This document shows positions 11,704 to 22,160 of a stretch of 64,000 nucleotides of DNA, piece after piece. The notes beneath the pieces were generated by a model. That model saw only the letters and a program-made list of their open reading frames with translations, did not search any database and had not been told where the DNA came from. A program made the translations under genes and the position numbers. This stretch comes from Agapanthus africanus (lineage: Eukaryota > Streptophyta > Magnoliopsida > Asparagales > Amaryllidaceae), in contig JASDDO010000026.1 of the NCBI GenBank assembly GCA_030015575.1, positions 452,143,096 to 452,207,095 of the forward strand, read 5' to 3'. How positions within the stretch are numbered: position 1 is the stretch's first letter; every line of letters begins with the position of its first letter.

Positions 11704-14700
11704 TGTCACGACCCGCAGGGTACGGAACGTGACTGGCACTTAAGTTTACGAAACGTCTAAAGACGTCCGTAAAATAAGTAAGCCAAAGCCCAGAAAACAA
11801 AACCAATTAAGCAAAAGAGTGAAGAAAACCCAATCAATTGAAAGCGAGTTATCAAATAAGTCATGTAAAACCCTTTTTAAAAACAATACCAATTTTTCCG
11901 AAAATTTCGGCAGAGTCTCCTTTGTAAATACTGGCCCCCAAAATGGGTACAACAAAAATATACATGAATCCAACAAAATAGGGCATCCCCAAGCGGGAGC
12001 TAGCTCTTCGCCACAAGGCGGTCACAAATCCCACGCAATATAAATGACAACAAGCATAATAATCATAATAAAGCATAAGAAAACATCATGTCGACTCAAG
12101 TGAGTTCGACCCCAAAATACAGCATAAAAGTCCCCAAACCTCACAGTCTCATTTCTAGGTCAATATACAATAATACTGGTAGAAACAGTAGATGGAGTAC
12201 ACTAGATACAAGAATATACAAGGTGGTACAAAAATGATAACATAACCCACCTATGAGCAAATATCGAGCTCAGGCAAAAGAGGCAAAAGAACAAGTGCGC
12301 CCGCCGCTACTGAACTGACGGAGCGGACCTGCAAAAGACTGTGGCACAACGGGGATGAGTTGCCAACTCGTGAGTAATAAATAACATCTACAAAGGCTAT
12401 CGTATGCATGCACACAAGCATCCTAGTATCTAAAATACAGGTATGACGGGATGCACTAGCAGGTGTGTATACAACCTCAGTGTACTAATATGTATGCAAC
12501 ATGAATATCTGAGGTATCAATAGGTATATGTAAGAAACATTTTATCACTTTTTGTTTTTGAAACTCTTTTAGAATGCCAGCATAAAACTCAAAGAATCGA
12601 CGAGAACCGGTGTCCAGCAACGACACTCAAAAGCTGTCTCAAATCTCATAAATGTATGTCTGGCCTCAGCCGTCCGGCTGACCCATCTCAAATATCAATA
12701 TCTCATCATCTAGCGGCCACGGTCGGTATCCTCTGGATATCCGCCATCCCAAACAGTCACCGGTAGGTAATCCGTCCCCTGCCAGGCTCAACGTCATCAC
12801 CACATTCCTCTTGCCCCGGGGTACCTTACCGGGCCCACCATGTACCCGTGCCGGTTCCTCCACTCCTCGACACGGATTTCCAAATCCACAGCAAACTCAT
12901 GGTGGACGACACTTACATCACTAGAAAACCGCAATTTACATATTTTAAAAATATAATAAGTTTAGAAATTTTGCGGCTTTCCCCCTGAAATCCAGCAATA
13001 TCATAAAATCTCAAGAAATCCTCATAAGTGCATATATCAATGATAATGAATGCATATGGTATCAATAATCAAGTTGCGATGTGTGATTAATGTATTAAGC
13101 ATGAACAATTAATATGATGAAGTACATGCACATGAATAGCAATACTACGGTTTCATTTTTAAGGAATTAAAGGCAATAGCACAAGTTTAAGTATCAATTA
13201 GTAACAGGTTTAAATTTAAAGGTTATCTAGTGTGGTGGCATGGCAATTACCAGAGTGTGTGTGTAAGCATGAATAGTGCTCGTGCTGCATATAAAAACCC
13301 TGGTAATGGTGCAGGTGTCCTATGAAATGGTTTCGTATAGGTATGTCAATATAATGCATGGATGCAGCAAATAGTCAATTAAGCATTTCACCCCTAATTA
13401 CTAACATTACTAAGGATCTTGTAAGTTACTAAAACTATCGGGCGGCTTGCGCCATCCAACGATAGTCCCCCGTAGATATTACATCTACTCACCGGAATCC
13501 CTGGCTAGCTGTGTCCAATCACCGCTTTCCCCTTTCGCGCCGCGTCTGACGTCTCCGCGACCGAACCTGGAATTAACATCAATACCAAACATAATGTTAC
13601 ATATCAAGAACGACGAAAAACCCAAACGAAACTACTAACGTTCGCTAGCTAGGTACAACGTGCACAAAGTGCGCGGAACACACGCGAAAATCGCAAAAAC
13701 TGCAAAAAAACGCCGATTTGGTCGCCCGGCAAAACTAAAACCCGACTACCCAAAAATCCGCACTCACGCATCCTAAAAGTCGTAGGACAAGCTATTACAA
13801 TCATCAAGATATCAAAAATAATTCATCCCATAACTTTATAACAAAACTAGTAAGCAATTGCATTCCAAAATCGGTGCAAGAATCGCCGATTGGCTACAAA
13901 AGACTACTATCAAGCTTGAACACCCAACCACACTACAAGCAATCTACAAACACTAATTACAACACAATAACAATGATTCCAATCCTATTTTTCATAACAA
14001 CCATTTCTTGAATTTATAACCTAGCAAATTCCAAATCAATTTCCACACTTGAAAACTTAAATTAACACAACAAAAGCCCACATAAGAAGATTAATCTCTT
14101 AGATTAGGTTAGCAAAATACTAGATAACAAATTGGGTTTAATCAACTAAATAATGTTTTCTAACCCTAACCAACTCATTATCATGTTTCACAAACCATTT
14201 TCCATACATAAACCCCTTTCTAGATTTTCCTAAAACAACAATTTCACACTTCTAAAATTAACTAATTTAGCAAAATTGAAGACTACATAAACAAGGTGAC
14301 CATATAGATTTGTTAATTAACAACTAGATTAACTATAAAACAATCTAATTAACTATTATGGCTTCAAAACCCTAATTAAAATTTTCAAGCATAACCTAAG
14401 AAAACTAGATTAGAACTACACTAAATTTAACACTACAACAATCTACTTAAGAATCTTAAACAAAAGAATTTAATTAGCAAGGGATTATACCTCACTAGAG
14501 ATCTAGCAAGAATGGATTTTGCTCCAAATGATGGCCTCAAGCATCAAGATCCAAGCAAGAATGGCTAAGGATAAATGATAGCATAAGGATTTTGTTTGGA
14601 TTTTGAATAAACTATGGATTTTGATGTGGTTTTTTGATGAAATTTGAAGAAAAATGAAAAGAAAAGAGATGAAGAAGAGGGGTGCAGGTTTCAGCCAGGT

Positions 14701-15353
14701 AGGAGGTGAGGGGGAGGGTGTGGGCAAGTGGGGAAAGTCAAGGGTCAAGTCTCCAAAGTCAAATGCACCATACCTTATTCATTTTAATTAAAATAAATCC
14801 ATAAACAATCCCATTTTCACACAAGAAAGAAACCAACATAAGAGGCCAGAAATTTCTGGACTTGCACAAGGTGGGGCTGTCCTAGGGCTGAGGGAAAAGA
14901 GAGAGGGATTTTACAAAAGAAATTTTATGCAAAAAGGCCCCCTACAACTCAAAAATTGCAAGTTTTAGCTCAAAATTCAATAAATTCGTTTCATATCACA
15001 AAAATTTATTAAAAAATCAAAATAAATTACTAAAAATTTATGTTATCACTAGATTATAATTATCATAATTTTAGAGATTAAAATTAGCCCGGAAAAATTT
15101 GTATTTATCGCTAATTTAATGTATTTTCTTACCGGCTTAAAATAATATTAAAAAATTGAAAAATTAGGGAAAATTTTTAAACGACCAGAATTTCATAATT
15201 AACTCATTAGCTACTAAAAAAAAGCAATTAACTATCCATTTTAGGTATAATTAGCCCTAAACTGCAAAATAACAAGAAAGACGGTTTTCGGAAAAATACC
15301 GAATTTTCACCGAATTTCAGGAAAACACCAAAACGACTTTTCAAGACGCTAAA
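11704..15353 (-). repeat. ChrA 3' LTR, 3650 bp
   Basis: It pairs without length change with 22161-25810. Read in sense, its first bases are TTTAGCG where the 5' LTR has TGTAGCG, so the terminal TG is mutated to TT. Conserved features: GAGTTGCCAACTC palindrome at 12357-12369 and a GC-rich island at about 12755-12850, both also present in the ChrB LTR. The rest is AT-rich with no coding; ORFs at 11746-12076, 12666-12863 and 14503-14748 recur in the second LTR only because the LTRs are copies. Confidence 0.94.
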
Positions 15354-15767
15354 ATCTTCCCCCCTTAAAGAAATTCGGTCCCCGAATTTAAAAATATAGC
15401 TACGCGTACCTTCAAAGAGATGGGGATATTTCTTCCTCATCTCGCCCTCGGTCTCCCAGGTAACCTCCTCGCTGCTCGGGCTACGCCAAAGGACCTTGAC
15501 GGTTGGTATAATCTTCGACCTCAACTTCTTCACCTGCCGATCCAAGATGGCCACCGGCTGCTCTGCAAAAGAAAGGTCGCGCTCTAGCTGGACTGTCGGG
15601 TGCTGAATCGCATGCGAAGGGTCGTGAAGGTACTTGCGGAGCATCGAAACATGAAAGACGGGGTAAACATCGGGAAAGCTGGGAGGAAGAGCCAAACGAT
15701 ACGCAACAGCGCCAACCCGCTCGAGGATCTCGAAGGGACCTACGAATCTAGGGTTAAGCTTCCCCTT
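15228..15767 (-). pseudogene. ChrA pol C-terminus: integrase end and chromodomain
   Basis: The frame continues from the integrase segment past a TGA at 15768-15770. It codes the integrase C-terminal GPFEI.ERVG.VAYRL region, the [11 protein letters not shown] motif, then a chromodomain-like tail (ILDRQVKKL...[20 protein letters not shown], about 15410-15550). In related elements this tail directs integration to marked heterochromatin. The frame stays open across the polypurine tract and about 40 codons into the 3' LTR, ending at 15228. That overlap may be natural or may reflect loss of the original stop. Confidence 0.85.
15354..15371 (-). other. ChrA polypurine tract
   Basis: The minus strand reads CTTTAAGGGGGGAAGAT directly before the 3' LTR. 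The same tract stands at the matching place in ChrB (60153-60169). It primes plus-strand DNA synthesis. It lies inside the open frame of pol. Confidence 0.9.
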
Positions 15768-16763
15768 TCACCCAAAACGCATCACGCCCTTCATCGGGGA
15801 GACTTTCAGAAAAACATGGTCGCCAACTGTGAACTCTAATCTGCGACGGCGCCTGTCTGCATACGATTTCTGTCTGCTCTGAGCTGCCCTCATCCGGTCT
15901 CGGATCAACTGTATCTTCGCTGTCGTCTCCTCAACAAGCTGCGGCCCCAAAATGCTGCTCTCGCTGAGCTCTGTCCAACAAACGGGCGATCTGCATCTCC
16001 TCCCATACAATGCCTCGAAAAGTGCCATCTGAATAGTATCCTGGAAGCTATTTTTGTAGGAGAACTCCACTAGAGGTAAATGATGATCCCAGCTACCACC
16101 AAAGTCTAAAACGCACGCTCTGAGCATGTCCTCGAGAGTCTGAATGGTCCGCTCTGACTGTCCGTCGGTCTGCGGATGAAACGCTGTGCTGAAGCTCAAA
16201 CGAGTGCCCAAAGCCTCCTGAAGTCTCTGCCAAAGTCGGCTGGTGAACTGAGTGCCTCGATCTGACACGATACAAGTCGGTGCGCCATGTAGTCGCACGA
16301 TCTCGTCAATATAGAGCTGAGCATACTGAGCGAAGCTGAAAGTCGTCTTCACTGGCAGGAAGTGAGCTGCTTTCGTCAATCTATCCATGATCACCCAGAT
16401 GGAGTCGTACCCTCGACTGGTCCTGGGTAGACCCACAACGAAGTCCATCGAAATCTGTTCCCATTTCCACTCTGGAATGGGTAACGGCTGTAGCTCTCCT
16501 GCGGGCCTCTGGTGCTCAGCCTTGACTTGCTGACAAGTCAGGCATCTCGAAACGAACTCCGCAATGTCCCTCTTCATCCCGTCCCACCAGTAGGTCTCTC
16601 TCATATCATGGTACATCTTGGTGGAACCGGGGTGGACACTATACACTGATCGGTGTGCCTCCTCGAGAATGTCGCGCCGCAATCCATCAGCATCTGGTAC
16701 GCACAGTCTAGATCCATATCGTAAAATCCCCTGATCGTCAACCACGAACTCGGAAAATCTGCC
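15768..16763 (-). pseudogene. ChrA integrase segment
   Basis: Same frame as the RT segment, after a TAG at 16764-16762. The HHCC zinc-binding region (H..H...C..C: EEAHRSVYSVHPG to CLTCQQVK) is at about 16550-16665. The catalytic core has Asp in MDFVVGLP, Asp in VSDRGTQFTS and Glu in GQSERTIQTLEDML, so the D,D-35-E residues are intact. It ends at a TGA within the motif normally read [10 protein letters not shown]. Both flanking stops fit a single C-to-T change (CAG to TAG, CGA to TGA). Confidence 0.88.
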
Positions 16764-18719
16764 CTATCCCATCTGTGCCATGATCTCTGAGCAACGGTCG
16801 TCACTGCGCTGTGCCTCATATATACGGTCAAGCAACTGTGGGCGTGCACGAACATGCGCGAGCTGTCCCCCTGTCTGAGTGAACTCGAACTCAACTCGGC
16901 TGTCGCATAACATCTGCCAATCTGCTGACGACTGCCTCTGCACTGCGCGCAAAAAGGATAGACTACACCCGGGCCTCCTACTCAACGCATCTGCCACCAC
17001 ATTTGCCTTGCCGGGGTGATATAAGATCTCGCAGTCGTAGTCTTTCACCAACTCCATCCAACGACGCTGTCTGAGGTTCAGGTCTCGCTGCTGAAATATG
17101 TACTTTAAGCTCTTGTAATCGGTGAATATCTGACACGACTCGCCGTAAAGGTAATGTCGCCAAATCTTCAGTGCAAAGACCACTGCAGCCATCTCCAAAT
17201 CATGAGTGGGGTAGTTCTGTTCATGCTTCTTCAACTGCCGAGAAGCATAAGCGATCACCCGGCCATGCTGCATCAATACGCATCCTAATCCCACTCGCGA
17301 AGCATCACAGTAGACAACAAATCCGCCTGATCCTGAAGGTAAAGATAATACCGGCGCCGTAGTCAAACAAGTCCGTAGCTGCTGAAAACTGCGCTCGCAC
17401 TCCTCTGTCCAAACGAAAGGAACTCCCTTCCGGGTCAAACTGGTCAACGGTGCAGCTATACGGGAGAAGTCCTGAACAAAACGCCTGTAGTAGCCCGCCA
17501 GGCCTAGAAAACTACGGATCTCAGTCACCGATGTAGGTCGGGGCCACTGCTGAACAGCCTCAATCTTCTTCGGGTCCACATAAATGCCGTCTCTCGTAAC
17601 CACGTGACCCAAGAATCCGACGCTGTCCAGCCAGAATGCACACTTGGAGAACTTCGCGAACAGCTGGTGCTCCCTCAGAGTCTGTAACGTAATCCGCAAG
17701 TGCTGCTCGTGCTCCTCTCTGCTCCGGGAGTACACCAAGATATCGTCGATAAACACGATGATGAACAAGTCAAGATACGGCCTGAATGTACGGTTCATCA
17801 AATCCATGAATGCTGCTGGGGCGTTGGTGAGTCCGAACGACATCACCAAAAACTCGTAGTGGCCGTAGCGCGTGCGGAAAGCTGTCCTCGGTGTATCCTC
17901 CTGTCGAACTCGCAGCTGATGGTATCCTGATCGCAAGTCGATCCTCGAAAAATACCCCGCACCCTGAAGCTGGTCGAACAAATCATCGATGCGCGGCAAC
18001 GGATATCTGTTCCGAACGGTAACTTTGTTCAGCTGGCGGTAGTCGATACATAAGCGCAAACTTCCATCCTTCTTCTTGGCAAACAGGACCGGAGCACCCC
18101 ACGGAGAAACACTAGGTCGAATAAGCCCCTTATCTAATAAATCCTGCAACTGATCCTTCAGCTCTCGAAGCTCTGCCGGGGCCATCCGATAAGGCGGTAT
18201 AGAAATAGGCCCCGAACCGGGAATCAAATCAATGCAGAACTCAACATCGCGCTCAGGCGGTAGCCCAGGTAGCTCATCAGGGAAAACATCAGGGAACTCA
18301 CAAACTACCGGGACCCGGTCTAACGGAACCTCTGCAGCTCGAGTATCACAAACAAACGCTAAGAATCCCTGACATCCCTTCCGCAAGAGCTGACCAGCGC
18401 GAAGAGACGAAATTAAGCTGGGAAGGGTGACACTGCGGTCTCCCTGAATAACAAGGACTGGCTCTCCCGGAAAGCTAAATCTGACTGCCTTCTCACGGCA
18501 GTCCACCGAAGCATAACAAGTGGCTAGCCAATCCATGCCCAGAAGCACATCAAAGTCCAACATATCGAGGAGTATCAAATCAACCGATGAATCCCTCTCC
18601 CCGATACGAACGGAACACAAACGAAATACAAACCGAGCGACAAACGACTCGCCTACCGGAGTAACAACAACAAGCGGCTGATCTAACGACGACGACTTGA
18701 TCAGTCGAAAATATTGCAT
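16764..18719 (-). pseudogene. ChrA protease end, reverse transcriptase and RNase H (651 codons)
   Basis: Residues about 1-65 are the second half of the protease, ending in the [11 protein letters not shown] motif. RT occupies about 155-330, with the FIDD active-site box ([10 protein letters not shown], residues about 324-327) and [17 protein letters not shown]. RNase H (about 435-570) has YCDAS, the [11 protein letters not shown] Glu block, FTDYKSL (most relatives have TDHKSL) and ADALSRR. The start ATG is only where the frame re-enters after InsX; the true polyprotein began at gag. Frame and register match gag-pro exactly, because InsX plus its duplication is 1794 bp, a multiple of three. 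Confidence 0.92.
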
Positions 18720-20508
18720 ATTTTAACCGGCAATTTCCTTATCATTTGCATCCATATAGAAGTGTACGGTATTCATAATTCACATATTAGCAAATCGGTC
18801 GCAAAATATCAGATTACATGTATTCGACCTTAAAAACGGCATTTCTAGGGAAATTGACTGCATTGCATTACATAGCATATTTTCTATATCTTGCAACCCG
18901 TGTTTCGAAGTCTATGCAGGAAAAAAGAAGCTTGCTCGATCATTACATTGCTCGACCATTACAATTGCTCGTAAACTCACTAAAATCAAATCTGGTATCG
19001 ACACAGAAGGGAAACTGCAATTCAAAACATCAGAGAAAAGCCCAAACAGAAGTACAAAAGCACTGCAGAAGACACAAATCCCAAGGACCCCACATGGCCG
19101 CGCATCCGCGGCCATAGCCTTCTTATGCCGCGGAAGCGCGGCCCATTGGTGACATCATATCCTCAGTTTCAGTGTACAACTCCTCTACAGGGCCCACAGT
19201 TCAGAAATACATCCAAAGTTCCAGAAAACTCCAGAGACTTCTACCAGATCAGCAAACACCTTGAGTTACATTACATTAGCCTAATACTTCTAGAACTTTC
19301 CCTAAACCCTAGCTTAAACCCTAAGCTAACTCCTAACAAACTCCTTCTAGAAACTCTTCAACAAACTTTGGGAGGGAAAGTTCTAATTCAAACCTAAACC
19401 TAGGGTTTGAGAGTTCTATAAATAAGACCCTAGGCTCACATGTTAGAACATCTTGGCAACCTTGGGAAAGTTTAGAAAAATCAATCCCATTCTTCATCTT
19501 CCTCTTCCTCAAGTTTAGTGAGAGAGCTTGTAGGAAACCCTAACCCTAAATCCAACCACAATTCAAGATCTTGAGTGCAAGCCAAGCAAGATGCCTTCAA
19601 CCCTTTTATGAGCCGAGCCGATCTTCAATCGGGCAAGAGATCAAAGTAGATCCACGATCCACGGAGATGAGCGAAGCCGAGTCAACGATCGATTTCTTCT
19701 TCTTGTAGATTCTTGAAAGAATGTATTGAAATTGTTGATTAAATAAAAGGTGATATTCTTTTATCTTGTTTTCTTTAAATTCCGCATCATGTTATCTTTA
19801 CAATTCTTGAATATTATCTGTGTGGTGATGTGTGAATAAAACTCCGCTCGTCGAGGAGTCGAGACGATCTTTAGTATGATGATGTAACAAATTTGTAATC
19901 GATTCTTGAATCCCACGAGTTTGTAAACCCTAGCAAGTTCAAGAATCGACGACCCAATTCGTTGCGATGCTTTCTTGATCGACATCGCTCGAGATTGGGG
20001 AGTTCCGATCGTTTCTTGAAATTGCTAGAGGCTAGAATATAAATGGTATCCTCGAAAGAACAAGGGTTAAGAGATGAAACCCTAATTTCATCAAGAAAAC
20101 CCTAACTCTCGTCGATCACCATTGATCTAGTATCAATTCTTCGAAGGACAAGAACACGAAACCCTTTAGATTACATCACGTCTAAAGATCCGATCGATTC
20201 CTACGAGCCTCTCTTATATTCTTGATTGTTGATTGGAAATATTATCAAAACTACCGATTCTTGATTGTTTATAGTTTCTTGATTCTTGAGTAAAGAATAG
20301 TGACACTCGAATACAAATCACATCTTGAATCATGTTTTCGTTTATTGTTGCTTAACATTTCATTTCAAACGTATCAAAATACAATTGAATTGTGCAATCC
20401 CTGTGGACGATCCGCACTCATTCATTAACTACATCCGACACCGTAGTTTGATTGCGGTCAATATAATTTTTTGATTGTCGTTACTTTTTACATATACACG
20501 TCAGAAAA
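18720..20508 (+). mobile_element. InsX: 1789-bp insertion inside ChrA, LTR-like promoter, type uncertain
   Basis: It is flanked by TGCAT on both sides (18715-18719 and 20509-20513), and its removal rejoins the ChrA frame, so it is an insertion. No ORF looks real. On the plus strand it has a TATA-like CTATAAATAAG near 19419-19429, CCCTAA-rich stretches and, near 20395-20460, a CCCTGTGGACGATCC motif of the kind I associate with gypsy (Athila/Tat-like) LTR 3' ends. The orientation is inferred from these. The outer ends (ATTTTAACC...GTCAGAAAA) lack TG...CA, so a simple solo LTR does not fit. A perfect 9-bp hairpin lies at 19094-19115. Confidence 0.6.
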
Positions 20509-20516
20509 TGCATCAA

Positions 20517-21923
20517 TCACGACTCACAGCCCAACATCGGTGCAAAGTGTGTAGATACGTACGAATGTGTGGAACCTGGGTCGAATAATACCCGTGCGTC
20601 GAAAGAACAAACTGGCAATGTACCTGGCACAACGGCATTGGATGCCTGCGCATCCTGCGGTGTCAAAGCAAAAACTCGGGCCTGTCCTCCACCGATAGCG
20701 GGCTGACCTCGACCTCGGCCTCTGCCTCCTCGTCCTCTCTGAACAGGACCGCCGCGTCCACGGCCTCTGGGTGCACCTAACTGGCGTGGAGCATCGCCTG
20801 GGGTAGGAAGTAGGGCTCTCTGAGGAGGGGGTGGTGATGGTGGTAGGGTCACATGCGGAACTGTCGCTGTACCCTGTCGTCTCACCGGACAGTCTCTGAC
20901 AAGATGGTGCAGACTCCCGCACCCAAAACATCCTGGTGACGGCTGCTTCCCCTGGGGATAAGAACCATATAACTGTCCCCGCCCAAATCCTCTGCCAGGC
21001 CTATCTCTCGGAAAGAATCTGGCACGCTGCCTCTGAGACGGTACATCGGTGCGCATCCTCTTCGGCCCAGAAACGGCCGAAGTCCGTGATATGTGTGCCT
21101 CCATCCGCAATGCCGTATCCATAGCAGCTGAATAAGTGTCGTAGTGCTGTGCGCCAATGGCAAGATATAGCTGGGCATCAAGTCCCTGTACGAACCTCTT
21201 CACCATCTTCTCTTCGGTATCCACCAAATACTGAGCATATCGGGATAACTGTGTAAACTGGATGTCATACTCAGACACCGACATCCCAGGTGTCTTGACT
21301 AAGGCCTCGAAGCTGCGAGCTCTGGCGTCACGAACGCTCTCTGGAAGGAAACGGGCTAGAAAGACCGCTGTAAACTCGGCCCAAGTCATAGGCGGCAGAC
21401 CTGCAGCTCGACCTCTCAAGACTGACTCCCACCATGTCTGCGCGAGACCCTCTAGTCGGAAACTCGCAAGCTCTACCCATCGATCATCCGAACATCTCAG
21501 CGAACGGCAGATCCTGGCTAAACTGTCAAGGAACGTCTGTGGGTCCTCCGCTGCCTCGGTGCCGGTGAATACTGGAGGTCTCAGCCTCATGAAATCCTGT
21601 AGTGAAACCGGAATGGCCACGGTGGTAGTAGTAGGAGCAGGTATCATGGTCGTCTGTGATGTAGTAGGTACGTCATCCGGCCTCGGTGTACGACTGGCTG
21701 CAACTAGGGATCCTACCATCTGACGTAGCTCCTGCATGCCTCCCATCATCTGTCGCAACTCCTCCATACCGGTCTCGAGCCTATCCATACGGCCTGGGGA
21801 AGGTGGATCGGTCTGTCCCTGCGGCGTAGGCATACCACCCTGCTCAGTCCTAGTCTCGGACGAGCCAGCTCGAATCTCGTCTCTGGCGGCAGCCCTCTGT
21901 ACCCTCGTAGCCTTCGGCGGCAT
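20517..21923 (-). pseudogene. ChrA Gag and protease N-terminal half (468 codons)
   Basis: It starts MPPKATR. Residues about 105-260 carry the retrotransposon Gag capsid fold (PPVFTGTEAAEDPQTFLD, LEGLAQTWWES, TWAEFTAVFLARFLP). A CCHC knuckle is at 332-345 (CFGCGSLHHLVRDC), followed by an RG-rich linker (about residues 385-410) and the protease start, where the catalytic motif reads DPGS rather than DSG or DTG. The frame ends at a TGA just before the InsX junction; a CGA-to-TGA change would explain it. Gag would assemble the particle and bind RNA. The unusual Pro in the protease motif probably reduces or abolishes activity. Confidence 0.9.
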
Positions 21924-22144
21924 AGTGGCTGTTACAGGAAAACGGATAGTAAGGACAGTGCAATAGGATCATAGGATACACGGAATTGAAGAAGGAATTT
22001 TTCAAGCAAGTATATCCTAAAGTCACTTAGGCGGAGTACCGTATCGTAAGTATGCCGCGGACATACGCACGCTATGTTACCCTGCTTAAGTCACTTACTC
22101 CATCTACCAAGGGTCATCCTACACTCAAAAAGGTAAAACCTATC
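21924..22144 (-). promoter_or_regulatory. ChrA leader between primer site and gag
   Basis: 221 bp, non-coding. About 130 bp nearest the primer site (22020-22144), including TATGCCGCGGACATAC and CCAAGGGTCATCCTAC, recurs in ChrB at about 62500-62620, although ChrB has lost all coding. This makes it a candidate RNA-packaging region. Confidence 0.65.
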
Positions 22145-22156
22145 GCTCTGATACCA
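22145..22156 (-). other. ChrA primer-binding site (initiator Met-tRNA)
   Basis: The reverse complement is TGGTATCAGAGC, four bases from the 5' LTR edge at 22161. It sets orientation and LTR boundary. Confidence 0.93.
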
Positions 22157-22160
22157 ACTT

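Noticed and set aside
11746-12076. ORFs of 71-76 codons repeated exactly at 22203-22533
   Set aside because: Repeated because the two ChrA LTRs are copies; no coding signature.
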